DNA of 64,000 nt from Rhizobium sp. 16-449-1b (GCF_017741935.1 NZ_JAGHMH010000021.1:1-64000), one strand, 5' to 3'. Counted from the first letter of the stretch, positions 8,451 to 17,944 are shown. A program made the numbers and translations. The notes: generated by a model from the sequence alone, not told the origin.

Positions 8451-8511
8451 GGCGAAAGTCCCGCCGGCACATGGCAGGCGGGACAGTCCAGTCCGTGTTT
8501 TCAACGTTCGA

Positions 8512-10653
8512 TCACCAGGTCTGGCGCAGCGTTGCCATGATCGTGCGGCCGGGATTGTAGTAGACCGCGCCACCATCCTTGCTGGCGACGTGCTTTTCGT
8601 CGAACACGTTGCTGGCGTTCAGCTGGAGCGTCGTGTTCTCGGCGAACTTGTAGGTGAAGGCGGCATCGAACACGACCGCGCTATCGGCTGAAATCGTGTT
8701 GGTGATGTTTGTGAAGTAGGCGCCGGTATAGCGCGCGCCGAGACCAAAGGTCATGTCGCCGCGAGGGCCATCGCCTTCCAGCGTATAGGTACCCCATACC
8801 GAAGCGAAATGCTTGGGAACGCGCATCAAGCGGTTGCCGTCGTTTACGCCGCCCGGCTCGTCGATACGGGAATCGATGTAGCTGTAGCTGGCGATCAGGT
8901 TGATGTTGTCAGTCATCTCCGCCTTGGCTTCGAATTCGAAGCCGCGATGCCTGACCTTGTCGACCGTGATCGGAAGATAGGTGACCTGATCGGCAACGGT
9001 GATATTGCCCTTGGTCAGGTCGTAGACCGAGGCGGTGAACAAGGCAGGAAATGCGTCGGGCTTGTATTTGACGCCGACTTCGTACTGCTTTCCGGTCGTC
9101 GGATCGGCGCCCACGGCAGGCGGAGCAGCGGATTCGGCGTAGCTCGCATAGGTCGCCCATTCATCGGTCAGCTTGTAGCTGACACCGATGCGCTTGGTGA
9201 ACTCGCTATGAGTGCCCGAGGTGGTCACGCCAGTGAGCTGGTTCGTCTCGTCGAGGTCGAGCCAGTCATTGCGCAAGCCGACACTCACCGTCAGCCTGTC
9301 GAAAAATGTCAGATCCTGCTGCAGATATAGCGCGCCTGTCTTCTGGTCGTTCAAGGTGCTCGAGTAAGGCGACATTGGGCCAGGGCCACCCGTGTAGACC
9401 GGATTCAGCCAGTCGATCGAAGGCGCCCCCTTAGTGAAATTGTCGTTGTCCGATTTGAACGTGTTGTATTCGCCACCGAGAAGCGTTCGGCTCTCGACAT
9501 CATCGAAATTCGCCTCATAGGCAAGATTCGCATCAATGATGAACTGCTCGCTCGACTTGTCGTTGCCGAAGAAGTAGCGGCCGGCCGTCGTCGAACCATC
9601 GGTCGGCGTACTTCCGATGTAGGCGCTGCCGAAGCCGCTGTTCAACTTGTTGTAACGGGCCTTGGAGCTGAAGCTCAGGCCGTTATCGAAGTCGTGGTCG
9701 AACATGACGTTGACGGTGTTGCGGTTCGTCGAGTTGAAATAGTAGTCCGGCTCGCCAAAGAAGACGCTCCGGTCGAAATCGGTGCCGAGTGGATGGCCGC
9801 CGCTGCCGGGAACGCCATCCTTGTCCAGGTGATCGAAGACCACAGTCAGGTTCGTCGCGGCGGTCGGGCGCCATGTCAGGCCGCCCATGATGAAGTTCTC
9901 GTCGTTCTGCGAGAAATCGTACTCGTCGTCCGCCCGCTGCAATTTGCCGGTCAGGCGATAGGACAGCGTGTCATCCGCGGTGATGTTGTCACCGAAATCA
10001 AAGCCGGTTTCCTTGTGGGAGAAAGAGCCGCCGGTCGCATAGATTTCGCCGAAACGCTCCGACTTCGGCGTCTTGGTGACGTAGTTGACAGAGCCGCCTG
10101 GTTCCGCCGAACCGAAGCTTGAGGAACTGGCGCCCTTCAGTATCTCGATGCGTTCAAATGCATAGGGCTCCTCCCGGACACCAGCAAACGTTCTGCCGAT
10201 CGCCAACCCGTCGCGATAGGTGTAGGGCGTGAAACCGCGAATATCGAAATAATCAAAGCGATCGTCCGAACCGTAGAAGTCGGTGACGACACCAGAGGTG
10301 TATTGCACCACCTTCTCCATCGTGTCGGCATTGCGCTCCTCGATTTCCTTGGAGGTAATGACCGAAACAGATGCCGGTGTGTCGAGGATCTCGGTCGCCA
10401 ACTTGCCGGCGCCGGTGGTCTGCGTGGCGACGATCGACTTCGAATCGTTACTGGTATCGATCCTGGTGCCCGAGGCCTTGCGCCCTTCCAGAACGATCGG
10501 CGCCAGCGTCGTCGCGGAATCCGAGCTGGATGCGTCCTGCGCAAGGGAGACGGCAGGAGCAAGAGCGCCGATGGCCGTGCATCCCAACAGCACCGCCTTG
10601 CGCCAGCGAAGACGGGTTCGTTGAGAGCGCAGGCCTTTTGTTTCGATATTCAT
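8512..10653 (-). CDS. TonB-dependent siderophore receptor
   Basis: About 713 residues of outer-membrane receptor. It begins with a long signal sequence (RWRKAVLLGCTAIGALAPAVSLAQ), then a plug domain (about residues 75-185, with ILDTPASVSVITSKEI and the IEILKGASSSSFGSAEPGGS loop), then a 22-strand-type barrel ending NPGRTIMATLRQTW with the terminal aromatic residue used for outer-membrane insertion. It imports an Fe(III)-siderophore using TonB energy. The start is placed at the ATG before NIETKG because upstream codons do not look like a signal peptide. It is divergent from the periplasmic transporter genes and convergent with the AraC gene. Confidence 0.92.
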   Translation of the reverse strand: MNIETKGLRSQRTRLRWRKAVLLGCTAIGALAPAVSLAQDASSSDSATTLAPIVLEGRKASGTRIDTSNDSKSIVATQTTGAGKLATEILDTPASVSVITSKEIEERNADTMEKVVQYTSGVVTDFYGSDDRFDYFDIRGFTPYTYRDGLAIGRTFAGVREEPYAFERIEILKGASSSSFGSAEPGGSVNYVTKTPKSERFGEIYATGGSFSHKETGFDFGDNITADDTLSYRLTGKLQRADDEYDFSQNDENFIMGGLTWRPTAATNLTVVFDHLDKDGVPGSGGHPLGTDFDRSVFFGEPDYYFNSTNRNTVNVMFDHDFDNGLSFSSKARYNKLNSGFGSAYIGSTPTDGSTTAGRYFFGNDKSSEQFIIDANLAYEANFDDVESRTLLGGEYNTFKSDNDNFTKGAPSIDWLNPVYTGGPGPMSPYSSTLNDQKTGALYLQQDLTFFDRLTVSVGLRNDWLDLDETNQLTGVTTSGTHSEFTKRIGVSYKLTDEWATYASYAESAAPPAVGADPTTGKQYEVGVKYKPDAFPALFTASVYDLTKGNITVADQVTYLPITVDKVRHRGFEFEAKAEMTDNINLIASYSYIDSRIDEPGGVNDGNRLMRVPKHFASVWGTYTLEGDGPRGDMTFGLGARYTGAYFTNITNTISADSAVVFDAAFTYKFAENTTLQLNASNVFDEKHVASKDGGAVYYNPGRTIMATLRQTW

Positions 10654-10966
10654 ATTCGCGTTCCAGAAGCTGATTTCACCATGGTAGACACCCGGTGGAG
10701 ACCGAAAGTGCATGCCGGTTGCAGGGGAACGCACCAGACGACGTTGCGAAATGCGCGAAGCAGTCGCCAGTCGGCATGGTCTCGTGTACATCCCCGGTCA
10801 CAGCCTCTAACTTGAGCGAGATTGTCTAGTATTGTAAGTTTTCCGCGTTTTGTAGGATACCATGGGAATCTCGCCTGCCTGGCCATTCGACAAACGCATT
10901 GCCGTTGACGCTCACGCCTTAACCTGAAAGTGAGGGTCCACTTATACGTACGGCGGAGTTTGCACA
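10654..10966. promoter_or_regulatory. Divergent promoter region, receptor / siderophore transporter
   Basis: A 313-bp gap between the divergent receptor and binding-protein genes, presumed to carry both promoters and the AraC and iron regulator sites. TGA-AAGTGAGGG-TCC at about 10925-10939 differs from the iron box pattern by one base. I see no coding potential. GGAG lies upstream of the transporter ATG. Confidence 0.5.
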
Positions 10967-11962
10967 ATGTTTCGGTTCTGGCGCCTTACCCTCGCGGTGG
11001 TGATATGCGCACTGATGATGCCCATTCGCGGCGCGTTCGCCGATGAGGGCGTCACCTACCCCATCACCATAAAGCACGCGCTCGGCACGACGATCATCCC
11101 GAAAAAGCCCGAACGGATCGCCACCGTCGCCTGGGCGAACCACGAGGTGCCGCTCGCGCTTGGCGTCGTGCCCGTGGGCTTTGCGAAAGCCAATTTCGGC
11201 GATGATGACGGTGATGGTCTTTTGCCCTGGGTCGCGGAGAGGCTGAAGGAACTTCACGCCGACAAGCCCGTGCTGTTCGACGAGGGGGATGGTATCGACT
11301 TCGAGGCGGTCGCGGCCACGCATCCCGACGTCATCCTCGCCTCATACTCCGGACTCAGCCAGGCCGATTACGATACGCTGAGCCAGATCGCCCCGGTTGT
11401 CGCCTACCCTGACGCCGCTTGGTCCACCGACTGGCGCGAGATGATCCGCCTCAATAGCGCCGGCATGGGCATGGCGCCGGAGGGCGAGGCGCTGATCAAG
11501 AAGATTGAGGGCGAGATCGCTTCGGCTGTGGCCACGCACCCGGAGATTCGCGGCAAGAAGGCCATGTTCGTCACGCATCTCAACCCACTCGACCTCAGCA
11601 CAATCAACTTCTACACGACCAACGATACACGCGTGAAATTCTTCAAGGATCTCGGGCTCGAGAGCCCGAAGAGCGTTGTCGATGTCTCGCAACCCGGCAA
11701 ATTCTCGGGCTCGATCAGCGCCGAGCGCATCGACATGTTCGACGACGTCGATCTCGTCGTGACCTATGGAAACATGAAACTGCTGTCGGCGGTCACGGCA
11801 AACCTGCTGATGTCCAAGATGCCGGCTGTCGAAAAGGGGGCGATTGTTATTCTCGGCGCAAACAGCGTCGGGACAGCCGCAAATCCCACACCGCTCTCGA
11901 TCTCCTGGGTGCTGAAGGACTATGTCGCTTTGCTTGCCGAGGGCGTGGAAAAGTCGAAATGA
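10967..11962 (+). CDS. Iron-siderophore ABC transporter substrate-binding protein
   Basis: A 331-residue periplasmic protein with a signal peptide (MFRFWRLTLAVVICALMM..GAFA, cleaved near residue 26). The fold is the helical-backbone FepB/FhuD type, with features PERIATVAWANHEVPLALG near the N-terminal lobe, HPDVILASYSGLSQ and a DVDLVVTYGN segment. It delivers the ferric siderophore from the TonB receptor to the FecCD permeases. It is the first of five tightly overlapping genes. The siderophore class is not identifiable. Confidence 0.9.
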   Translation: MFRFWRLTLAVVICALMMPIRGAFADEGVTYPITIKHALGTTIIPKKPERIATVAWANHEVPLALGVVPVGFAKANFGDDDGDGLLPWVAERLKELHADKPVLFDEGDGIDFEAVAATHPDVILASYSGLSQADYDTLSQIAPVVAYPDAAWSTDWREMIRLNSAGMGMAPEGEALIKKIEGEIASAVATHPEIRGKKAMFVTHLNPLDLSTINFYTTNDTRVKFFKDLGLESPKSVVDVSQPGKFSGSISAERIDMFDDVDLVVTYGNMKLLSAVTANLLMSKMPAVEKGAIVILGANSVGTAANPTPLSISWVLKDYVALLAEGVEKSK

Positions 11963-12999
11963 CGCCATCGAGAAAGACGGTCGCGCCGGCGGCCATCGCC
12001 GCACGGTCGAACGGCGCCCGGGGCCTGTGGCTGGCGGGTCTGTTCGTGCTGCTCGTGGCATTGCTTGCGCTGTCGATCACCGTCGGCACGCGTCAGGTGC
12101 CGTGGAGCGATATCGGCGCGGCGCTCTTCGGACATGTCGATGATATCGGCCAGGCTGCGGTTGCCGTTCGTATCCCGCGCACTGTTCTCGCCATGCTTGC
12201 CGGCGGCGCGCTTGGGCTTGCGGGTGCGATCATGCAGGGCGTGACGCGCAACCCGCTGGCCGATCCCGGTATCCTCGGCGTCAACATGGGCGCCTCGCTT
12301 GCCGTGGTCGTCGGCGTCGCATGGTTCAACATCGCCTCCGCCGAAACCTATGTCTGGACAGCGATTGTTGGTGCCGGCTGCTCTGCCTGCTTCGTCTACA
12401 CCATCGGCTCGTTGGGCCGTGGCGGCGCGACGCCGCTGAAGCTGACGCTTGCTGGCGCTGCGACCTCGGTCGCCTTCGCCTCCATGGTGATCGCCGTGGT
12501 TTTGCCACGCGCCGATATCGCGGGCGGCATACGTTCATGGCAGATCGGCGGCGTCGGCGGGGCGGCCTTTGAGCGGATCGTGCCGGTTCTGCCTTTCCTG
12601 GCGGTGGGATTTGCGATCAGCTTTCTTTCCGCCCAGAAACTAAACTCGCTTGCGCTGGGCGACGATCTGGCGGCCGGGCTCGGCGAACGTGTGGCGGTGG
12701 CGCGCGGCATGGGCGCGCTTGGCGCAATTCTGCTCTGCGGCGCGACAACGGCAATCTGCGGACCGATCGGCTTCATCGGCCTTGTCGTCCCGCATCTCTG
12801 CCGGCTGCTGATCGGCGTCGATCACCGCTGGCTCCTCCCCTTCTCCGCCATCGGCGGCGCCTGCCTGCTCCTTGCCGCCGACATCGTCGGACGCATCGTC
12901 GCTCGTCCGGCCGAGCTCGATGTCGGCGTTGTCACCGCCCTGATCGGTGCGCCGTTCTTCATATGGATCGTCAGGCGGCAAAGGGTTCGTGAACTGTGA
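11959..12999 (+). CDS. FecCD-family siderophore ABC permease 1
   Basis: A 346-residue inner-membrane protein with about ten hydrophobic segments. The family signatures RIPRTVLAMLAGGALGLAG and GVTRNPLADPGILGVNMGAS lie in the first half, and AICGPIGFIGLVVPHLCRLL is the ATPase-coupling region in the second half. It overlaps the binding-protein gene by four bases (ATGA) and the next permease by four (GTGA), so translation is coupled. Together with its partner it forms the heterodimeric channel. Confidence 0.92.
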   Translation: MTPSRKTVAPAAIAARSNGARGLWLAGLFVLLVALLALSITVGTRQVPWSDIGAALFGHVDDIGQAAVAVRIPRTVLAMLAGGALGLAGAIMQGVTRNPLADPGILGVNMGASLAVVVGVAWFNIASAETYVWTAIVGAGCSACFVYTIGSLGRGGATPLKLTLAGAATSVAFASMVIAVVLPRADIAGGIRSWQIGGVGGAAFERIVPVLPFLAVGFAISFLSAQKLNSLALGDDLAAGLGERVAVARGMGALGAILLCGATTAICGPIGFIGLVVPHLCRLLIGVDHRWLLPFSAIGGACLLLAADIVGRIVARPAELDVGVVTALIGAPFFIWIVRRQRVREL

Positions 13000-14036
13000 C
13001 CATGCCTTCGGCCATATCAGGTTTGACCGCCACCAGCCGTCGCCGTCGCGGTCGCAGGCATGCGGCCGTCGTGCTTGCGCTTCTGTTGCTCGTCATCGCC
13101 ATCTTCGCGTTCACGCTCTCGGTCGGGCAGACGGTGACACCGCCGGGCGATGTCCTTCGCGTGCTGATGGGAGAGACCGTACCGGGCGCGAGCTTCACGG
13201 TCGGTCAGCTGCGCTTGCCGCGCGCTGTGCTTGCCATTCTCGCCGGCTTGAGTTTCGGTCTCGGCGGCGTGGCGTTTCAGGTCATGCTGCGCAATCCGCT
13301 CGCCAGCCCCGATATCATCGGCATAAGCTCGGGCGCCGGCGCGGCTGCCGTGTTCGCGATCATTGTGCTGTCGATGAAGGGACCATTCGTTTCGATTTTC
13401 GCGGTGGTCGCGGGACTGGGTGTTGCCCTCTTGGTCTACGGCCTCTCGTCACGAAACGGCGTGGCGGGGACGCGTCTGGTTCTGGTCGGGATCGCGGTCT
13501 CGGCCATGCTGGAGAGCATCATCTCCTATATCCTGTCGCAGGCGCCGGCGTGGAACCTGCAGGAAGCAATGCGCTGGCTGACGGGCAGCGTCAACGGTGT
13601 GCAGCTTGGCCAGGCGCTGCCTCTGCTCCTGTCGCTTATCGTCTTCGGCGGTCTTCTCTTGAGCCGCAGCAGAGACCTTGAGGCGCTCCGGCTTGGCGAT
13701 GATACGGCGGCGGCACTCGGAGTGCGCGTATCGCGAACCCGCATCATTATCATCATCGGCGCCGTCGGCGTCATCGCAACAGCGACGGCCGTGACTGGCC
13801 CTATCGCCTTTGTCGCATTCCTTGCCGGCCCGATCGCCGCCCGCATCGTCGGCGGCAGCGGATCGCTCCTCGTCCCCTCGGCGCTGATCGGCGCCGTCTT
13901 GGTACTCGGCGGCGATTACATCGGGCAGTTCCTGCTACCCGGCCGCTATCCCGTTGGCGTGGTGACCGGCGCACTCGGCGCTCCCTATCTGATTTTCCTG
14001 ATCGTCCGCGTCAACCGGACCGGAGGTTCCCTATGA
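12996..14036 (+). CDS. FecCD-family siderophore ABC permease 2
   Basis: A 346-residue second FecCD permease. It has LRLPRAVLAILAGLSFGLGG, then MLRNPLASPDIIGISSGAG, and a coupling segment TAVTGPIAFVAFLAGPIAARI in which the usual Pro-His of the loop is altered (AGPIAARI). That alteration is common in FepG-type partners. The start is GTG, overlapping the previous stop. A ribosome site GGAGG near its 3' end serves the following ATPase gene. Confidence 0.92.
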   Translation: MTMPSAISGLTATSRRRRGRRHAAVVLALLLLVIAIFAFTLSVGQTVTPPGDVLRVLMGETVPGASFTVGQLRLPRAVLAILAGLSFGLGGVAFQVMLRNPLASPDIIGISSGAGAAAVFAIIVLSMKGPFVSIFAVVAGLGVALLVYGLSSRNGVAGTRLVLVGIAVSAMLESIISYILSQAPAWNLQEAMRWLTGSVNGVQLGQALPLLLSLIVFGGLLLSRSRDLEALRLGDDTAAALGVRVSRTRIIIIIGAVGVIATATAVTGPIAFVAFLAGPIAARIVGGSGSLLVPSALIGAVLVLGGDYIGQFLLPGRYPVGVVTGALGAPYLIFLIVRVNRTGGSL

Positions 14037-14860
14037 TGGCTCGCACTCTGACAGCAGGCAATCTCTCTGCGGGCTACGGCGAAACGGAAATCCTGCACGG
14101 CCTCGACCTCGCTGTCCCGCCCGGCAGGATAACCGTGATCGTCGGCGCCAATGCCTGCGGCAAGTCCACTCTGCTCCGGGCGATGTCGCGGCTTCTGTCG
14201 CCCATCGCGGGACAGGTGCTTCTCGATGGGAAATCCATCCACAAGACACCGCCGCGAGAGCTGGCGCGCACCCTGGGGCTGCTTCCCCAGTCGCCGGTCG
14301 CACCGGAAGGCATCACGGTTGCCGACCTCGTCAGCCGCGGCCGGCATCCGCATCAAAGCCTTTTCTCGCGCTGGAGCAGCAAGGACGATGAGGCGGTGGA
14401 TGGCGCTCTTGCGGCGACAAACACGGCGGAACTCGCCGATCGGGCTGTTGACGAATTGTCCGGCGGCCAGCGCCAGCGCGTGTGGATCGCCATGGCGCTG
14501 GCGCAAGCCACCGATATTCTTCTGTTGGACGAACCCACGACGTTCCTCGACATCAGCCATCAGATTGAAGTCCTAGATCTCCTGACCGATCTCAACCGGG
14601 AACGCGGTACCACCGTCGTCATGGTGCTCCACGATCTCAATCTCGCCGCGCGCTACGCCGACCATCTCGTTGCGATGAGCGATGGTCGCGTGCACGTCAC
14701 GGGCGCGCCGGAAGAGGTCTTGACCGAAGACAACGTCCGGCAGGTCTTTGGGCTTGAGAGCCGCATCATCATCGACCCCACATCCGGCCGCCCCATCATG
14801 CTTCCGATCGGTCGCAACCACATGGCGCCGAGCGTGAGCGCAAAGGAGAAGGTGAAATGA
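14033..14860 (+). CDS. Siderophore ABC transporter ATP-binding protein
   Basis: A 275-residue FepC/FecE-type ATPase. Walker A is GANACGKSTLL (the usual Asn-Gly is replaced by Ala-Cys, still compatible with the P-loop), the signature is LSGGQRQRVWIAMALAQ, Walker B is ILLLDEPTTFLD and the switch His is in VVMVLHDLNLA. It energises the two FecCD permeases. GGAGG lies six bases before the ATG. The next gene begins within its stop codon. Confidence 0.92.
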   Translation: MMARTLTAGNLSAGYGETEILHGLDLAVPPGRITVIVGANACGKSTLLRAMSRLLSPIAGQVLLDGKSIHKTPPRELARTLGLLPQSPVAPEGITVADLVSRGRHPHQSLFSRWSSKDDEAVDGALAATNTAELADRAVDELSGGQRQRVWIAMALAQATDILLLDEPTTFLDISHQIEVLDLLTDLNRERGTTVVMVLHDLNLAARYADHLVAMSDGRVHVTGAPEEVLTEDNVRQVFGLESRIIIDPTSGRPIMLPIGRNHMAPSVSAKEKVK

Positions 14861-15927
14861 ACACCACCCAGGAATTCAAGCTCTCCGGCATCGCTATTCC
14901 GAGGGACGCCGTCCAGATGCTGAGCGAAATCTGCGAGCACTTCGTCGAACATGCGGATGTGAGGCGCACGCAGAACGGGGCGCTACTCACCAGCAAGCTT
15001 GGTTCCGCCGACATACGCATCGACGATCAGCGGCTATCGATCGAACTGACTTGCCCTTCACAACAGGCATTGCAGATGAGCCGGACCAGCATCGCCGAGC
15101 ATCTTTTCTACTTCGCTGGTGACGATGCGCTTGAGCTGTCCTGGTCCCAATCCGCAGCGCTTGCGCAATTGCCCAATATCCACGAGGCGACGGTAGTCTC
15201 GGCCGAGAATGTCACGCCGCATATGCGCCGGGTCAAATTCAGCTGCGCCGATGTCAGGCCATTCATCGGCGGCGAGATGCATGTTCGCCTGCTCGTTCCG
15301 CCCAGAGGCCGCCGGCCCGTATGGCCGGGCCTGCGCGAGGACGGTCGTGTTGCCTGGCCGGAGGGCGAGGACGCCTTATTGGTCCGCGTCTACACGATCC
15401 GTGCGGTGGATATCGAACGGGGCGAGCTGTGGATCGATTTTCTGCAGCATAGCTCTGCCGGCGTCGAAACGCCTGGAGCGGATTTCGCTCGCGATGCCCT
15501 GCCGGGAGACAGGGTTGCCTTGCTTGGCCCAGGGGGCGGAGCGCTTCCCGAGGCAGGAAATCTGCTGTTGGCCGGAGACGAAAGTGCCCTCCCCGCCATC
15601 GCGCGCATCGTTGCTGAGGTGCCTGCGGGCACGCGAATTCGGGCGATTATCGAGGTGGCGGATAAGTCGGAAGAGCAACCACTGCCATCCGGCGCTGCGC
15701 TTGATGTCCGTTGGTTGCATCGCCGAAGCTATGGAGCGGGCGAAGGCAATACTCTCCGCGAGGAGGTCGAGACCGCGATTGGCTCGATGACCGACGATAC
15801 ATTCGTCTGGGCTGCCTGCGAGAAGGAAGACATCCGTTCGATAAAGGCCCGCTTGAAGGCCATCAAGCACGACCGGAAAAGAATGTACGTGGCTTGGTAC
15901 TGGGAGAAAAAACAAAGGCCCGCTTGA
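14857..15927 (+). CDS. Siderophore-interacting protein (ferric-siderophore reductase)
   Basis: A 356-residue two-part protein. Residues about 5-95 resemble the DUF2218 domain (ISICEHFVEHADVRRT-like segment, SIAEHLFYFA). Residues about 105-235 form the FAD-binding SIP domain, with VYTIRAVDIERGELWIDF and a glycine-rich segment GDRVALLGPGGG. The C-terminal 115 residues are the NAD(P)H-binding part, ending VAWYWEKKQRPA. SIP proteins reduce iron in the cytoplasm to release it from imported siderophores. It is the last gene of the uptake operon, and its final codons overlap a terminator used by the convergent DUF1127 gene. Confidence 0.9.
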   Translation: MNTTQEFKLSGIAIPRDAVQMLSEICEHFVEHADVRRTQNGALLTSKLGSADIRIDDQRLSIELTCPSQQALQMSRTSIAEHLFYFAGDDALELSWSQSAALAQLPNIHEATVVSAENVTPHMRRVKFSCADVRPFIGGEMHVRLLVPPRGRRPVWPGLREDGRVAWPEGEDALLVRVYTIRAVDIERGELWIDFLQHSSAGVETPGADFARDALPGDRVALLGPGGGALPEAGNLLLAGDESALPAIARIVAEVPAGTRIRAIIEVADKSEEQPLPSGAALDVRWLHRRSYGAGEGNTLREEVETAIGSMTDDTFVWAACEKEDIRSIKARLKAIKHDRKRMYVAWYWEKKQRPA

Positions 15928-15934
15928 GCAGGCC
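15905..15934 (-). terminator. Intrinsic terminator of the DUF1127 gene
   Basis: Read on the minus strand, GGCCTGC pairs with GCGGGCC across a 4-nt loop (15917-15934) with one G-T wobble, and is followed by TTTGTTTTTT. The structure lies inside the last codons of the siderophore-interacting protein gene. On the plus strand the wobble becomes a C-A mismatch and no T-run follows, so it is directional. Confidence 0.75.
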
Positions 15935-15963
15935 CTTCGGAAGCAATCAGGTAGTGAGGTTGA

Positions 15964-16101
15964 TCAGCGACCGTATACGCGACGCTTCAGATCAGAGCGG
16001 TTAACACCGATGTCCTTGAGGGCAGCGTCGTCAAGGCGGGAAAGTTCACGGTATGCTTTGCCGAGCTGAAAATACTCGACAATCCTGTTGGCGATTTTCA
16101 T
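15964..16101 (-). CDS. DUF1127 small protein
   Basis: A 45-residue basic peptide beginning MKIANRIVEYFQLGKAY and containing RELSRLDDAALKDIGV then SDLKRRVYGR. This matches the DUF1127 pattern (a helix with LxxLDDxxLxDIGxxRxxI), common in Rhizobiales. Some members of this family bind RNA or affect phosphate and carbon metabolism, but no function is known for this copy. A strong AAGGAG precedes the ATG. An inverted repeat lies about 30 bp upstream. Confidence 0.88.
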   Translation of the reverse strand: MKIANRIVEYFQLGKAYRELSRLDDAALKDIGVNRSDLKRRVYGR

Positions 16102-16129
16102 TGCATTTCTCCTTTTTGAATGCCCAATT

Positions 16130-16166
16130 ATTTATCTCATTGCCTGGATAATGAGCAGAGATAAAT
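16130..16166. promoter_or_regulatory. Nested inverted repeat upstream of DUF1127
   Basis: ATTTATCTC (16130-16138) pairs with GAGATAAAT (16158-16166), and inside it CTCATT (16136-16141) pairs with AATGAG (16150-16155). The two arms overlap, so alternative structures are possible. It could be an operator or a 5' leader structure for the small gene. Confidence 0.45.
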
Positions 16167-16287
16167 TTGCATAAGAGGCATCCGAGAATCGCAATCGGTC
16201 CTGCAGGAAAGGCACATGCGCACCCTAGCGTGCGCAGCCGACGACATGAGCCGGCCACATACGCCAGAGTGGTTGATCAATACCCGG

Positions 16288-17265
16288 TTAGGCCTTGATG
16301 AAGGCCAACAGATCAGGGTTGATCACGTCGGCATCCACCGTCAGCATGCCGTGCGAGAAGCCGGGATAGACCTTCAGCGTACTGTTCTTCAAAAGCTTCG
16401 CCTGCAACAGCGAGGCATCCTTGTAGGGCACGACCTGGTCGTCATCGCCCTGCAATACCAGCGTCGGAACGGTGATCGCCTTCAGGTCCTCGGTCTGGTC
16501 CGTCTCCGAGAACGCCTTGATGCCGTCATAGTGCGCCTTGGCCGAGCCCATCATGCCCTGCCGCCACCAGTTGTCGATCACGCCCTGGGATACCTTGGCG
16601 CCAGGCCGGTTGAAGCCGTAGAAGGGACCGGAGGCGACATCGATGTAGAACTGGGCGCGGTTGGCGGCGAGCGCCGCGCGGAAACCATCGAACACTTCCA
16701 TTGGCGTACCATCCGGGTTGCCCGGTGTCTTCAGCATCAGCGGGGGAACGGCGCTGACCAGCACTGCCTTGGCGACACGTCCCTGCGGCTGACCATACTT
16801 GGCGACGTAGCGAGCGACCTCGCCACCACCCGTGGAGTGGCCAATGTGGACCGCGTTTCGCAGATCGAGATGCTCTGCAACCGCGGAGGCATCGGCTGCA
16901 TAGTGGTCCATGTCATGACCGTCGCTCACCTGCGCGGAACGGCCGTGGCCACGACGATCGTGCGCGACGACACGGTAGCCCTTGCTGACGAAAAACAGCA
17001 TCTGCGCGTCCCAATCGTCTGACGACAGCGGCCAGCCATGGTGGAAAACGATCGGCTGGGCGTCCTTCGGACCCCAATCCTTGAAGAAGATTTCAACGCC
17101 ATCTTTCGTCTTCACAAAGTTTCCGGCCATGGGAGTTGCTCCTTTTGCAGTGTGTGGTGTCTTTTGCTTCGCGGCGAAGGCTGGGGTGGCCATCGCGAAT
17201 GAAATCGTTGCTCCGGCAAGCATTGCTTGGCGGCGAGAAAGCGGGAGTGAAAATTCGTTTGCCAC
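16288..17265 (-). CDS. Exported alpha/beta hydrolase (non-haem chloroperoxidase/esterase type)
   Basis: A 325-residue alpha/beta hydrolase. The N-terminus carries a twin-arginine-type signal (LPLSRRQAMLAGATISFAMA), so it is probably exported folded. The oxyanion strand HHGWPLSSDDW, the nucleophile elbow GHSTGG (about residue 146), a late Asp in LVLQGDDDQVV and His in GFSHGML make up the catalytic triad. Relatives include cofactor-free haloperoxidases and aryl esterases. The GTG start has GGAG six bases upstream. It is monocistronic and its substrate is unknown. Confidence 0.87.
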   Translation of the reverse strand: MANEFSLPLSRRQAMLAGATISFAMATPAFAAKQKTPHTAKGATPMAGNFVKTKDGVEIFFKDWGPKDAQPIVFHHGWPLSSDDWDAQMLFFVSKGYRVVAHDRRGHGRSAQVSDGHDMDHYAADASAVAEHLDLRNAVHIGHSTGGGEVARYVAKYGQPQGRVAKAVLVSAVPPLMLKTPGNPDGTPMEVFDGFRAALAANRAQFYIDVASGPFYGFNRPGAKVSQGVIDNWWRQGMMGSAKAHYDGIKAFSETDQTEDLKAITVPTLVLQGDDDQVVPYKDASLLQAKLLKNSTLKVYPGFSHGMLTVDADVINPDLLAFIKA

Positions 17266-17488
17266 AGGGCGCTCCGTCTCAAATCATCAGAGCCGGCTAC
17301 GCCGCCCTTTGATGTCAGGAGCTTATGGAAACGACGCGCTTGGCGATTGTCGTTTTCAGTGACGTTTGGATATTCGTGCGGGAAAGCTTGGCAGACGGCA
17401 GAAGGGCCGCTGCGGGATGAACGCGGAACTCGTCGACGCGCCCATGGAGGATACGGCCCGCAAGGCGCGGACCGTATCTCTTAGTCTA

Positions 17489-17944
17489 TCAACGCTGATT
17501 GTACTTCGCGTCGAGTTCGTTCATCGCTTTGACGTTGCCGGCGGAGCGGCCGTTTTCGTCGAAGGTCTGCGCCAGGAACGCGTCGGCGATGGCCTTGGCA
17601 AGTTCAGGGCCGATGACGCGCGAACCCATGGTGATGATCTGGGCGTTGTTCGACAGCGCCGCGCGCTCGGCGGAGTAGGTGTCATGGGTCAGCGCGGCGC
17701 GGATGCCGGGGACCTTGTTGGCGGAGATGCAAACGCCGATGCCGGTGCCGCATACGAGAATCGCCTTGTCATAGGTGCCGTCGATCACGCCCGATGCGAC
17801 GCGATCGGACAGGCCGGCGTAGAACGCATCGGCGCCCGCGCTGGTGCGCGAGACTTCGGACACCTCGTAGCGATCCTTCAGATGGTCGGCGAGAACCTTG
17901 GCGAGGCCTTCGCCCGCGCTGTCTCCTGCGATTGCCAGTTTCAT
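17489..17944 (-). CDS. eryI: RpiB-family isomerase, D-erythrulose-4-phosphate isomerase (EryI)
   Basis: A 151-residue RpiB/LacAB-family sugar-phosphate isomerase. The phosphate-binding and catalytic loop is CGTGIGVCISANKVPGIRAA (about residues 70-89), with HDTYSAERAALSNNA after it. In Brucella the ery-linked RpiB (EryI) converts D-erythrulose-4-phosphate to D-erythrose-4-phosphate, the exit to the pentose phosphate pathway; the rhizobial locus has the same gene. It overlaps the triose-isomerase-like gene by four bases. It is the last gene of the eryABCDHI series. Confidence 0.88.
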   Translation of the reverse strand: MKLAIAGDSAGEGLAKVLADHLKDRYEVSEVSRTSAGADAFYAGLSDRVASGVIDGTYDKAILVCGTGIGVCISANKVPGIRAALTHDTYSAERAALSNNAQIITMGSRVIGPELAKAIADAFLAQTFDENGRSAGNVKAMNELDAKYNQR

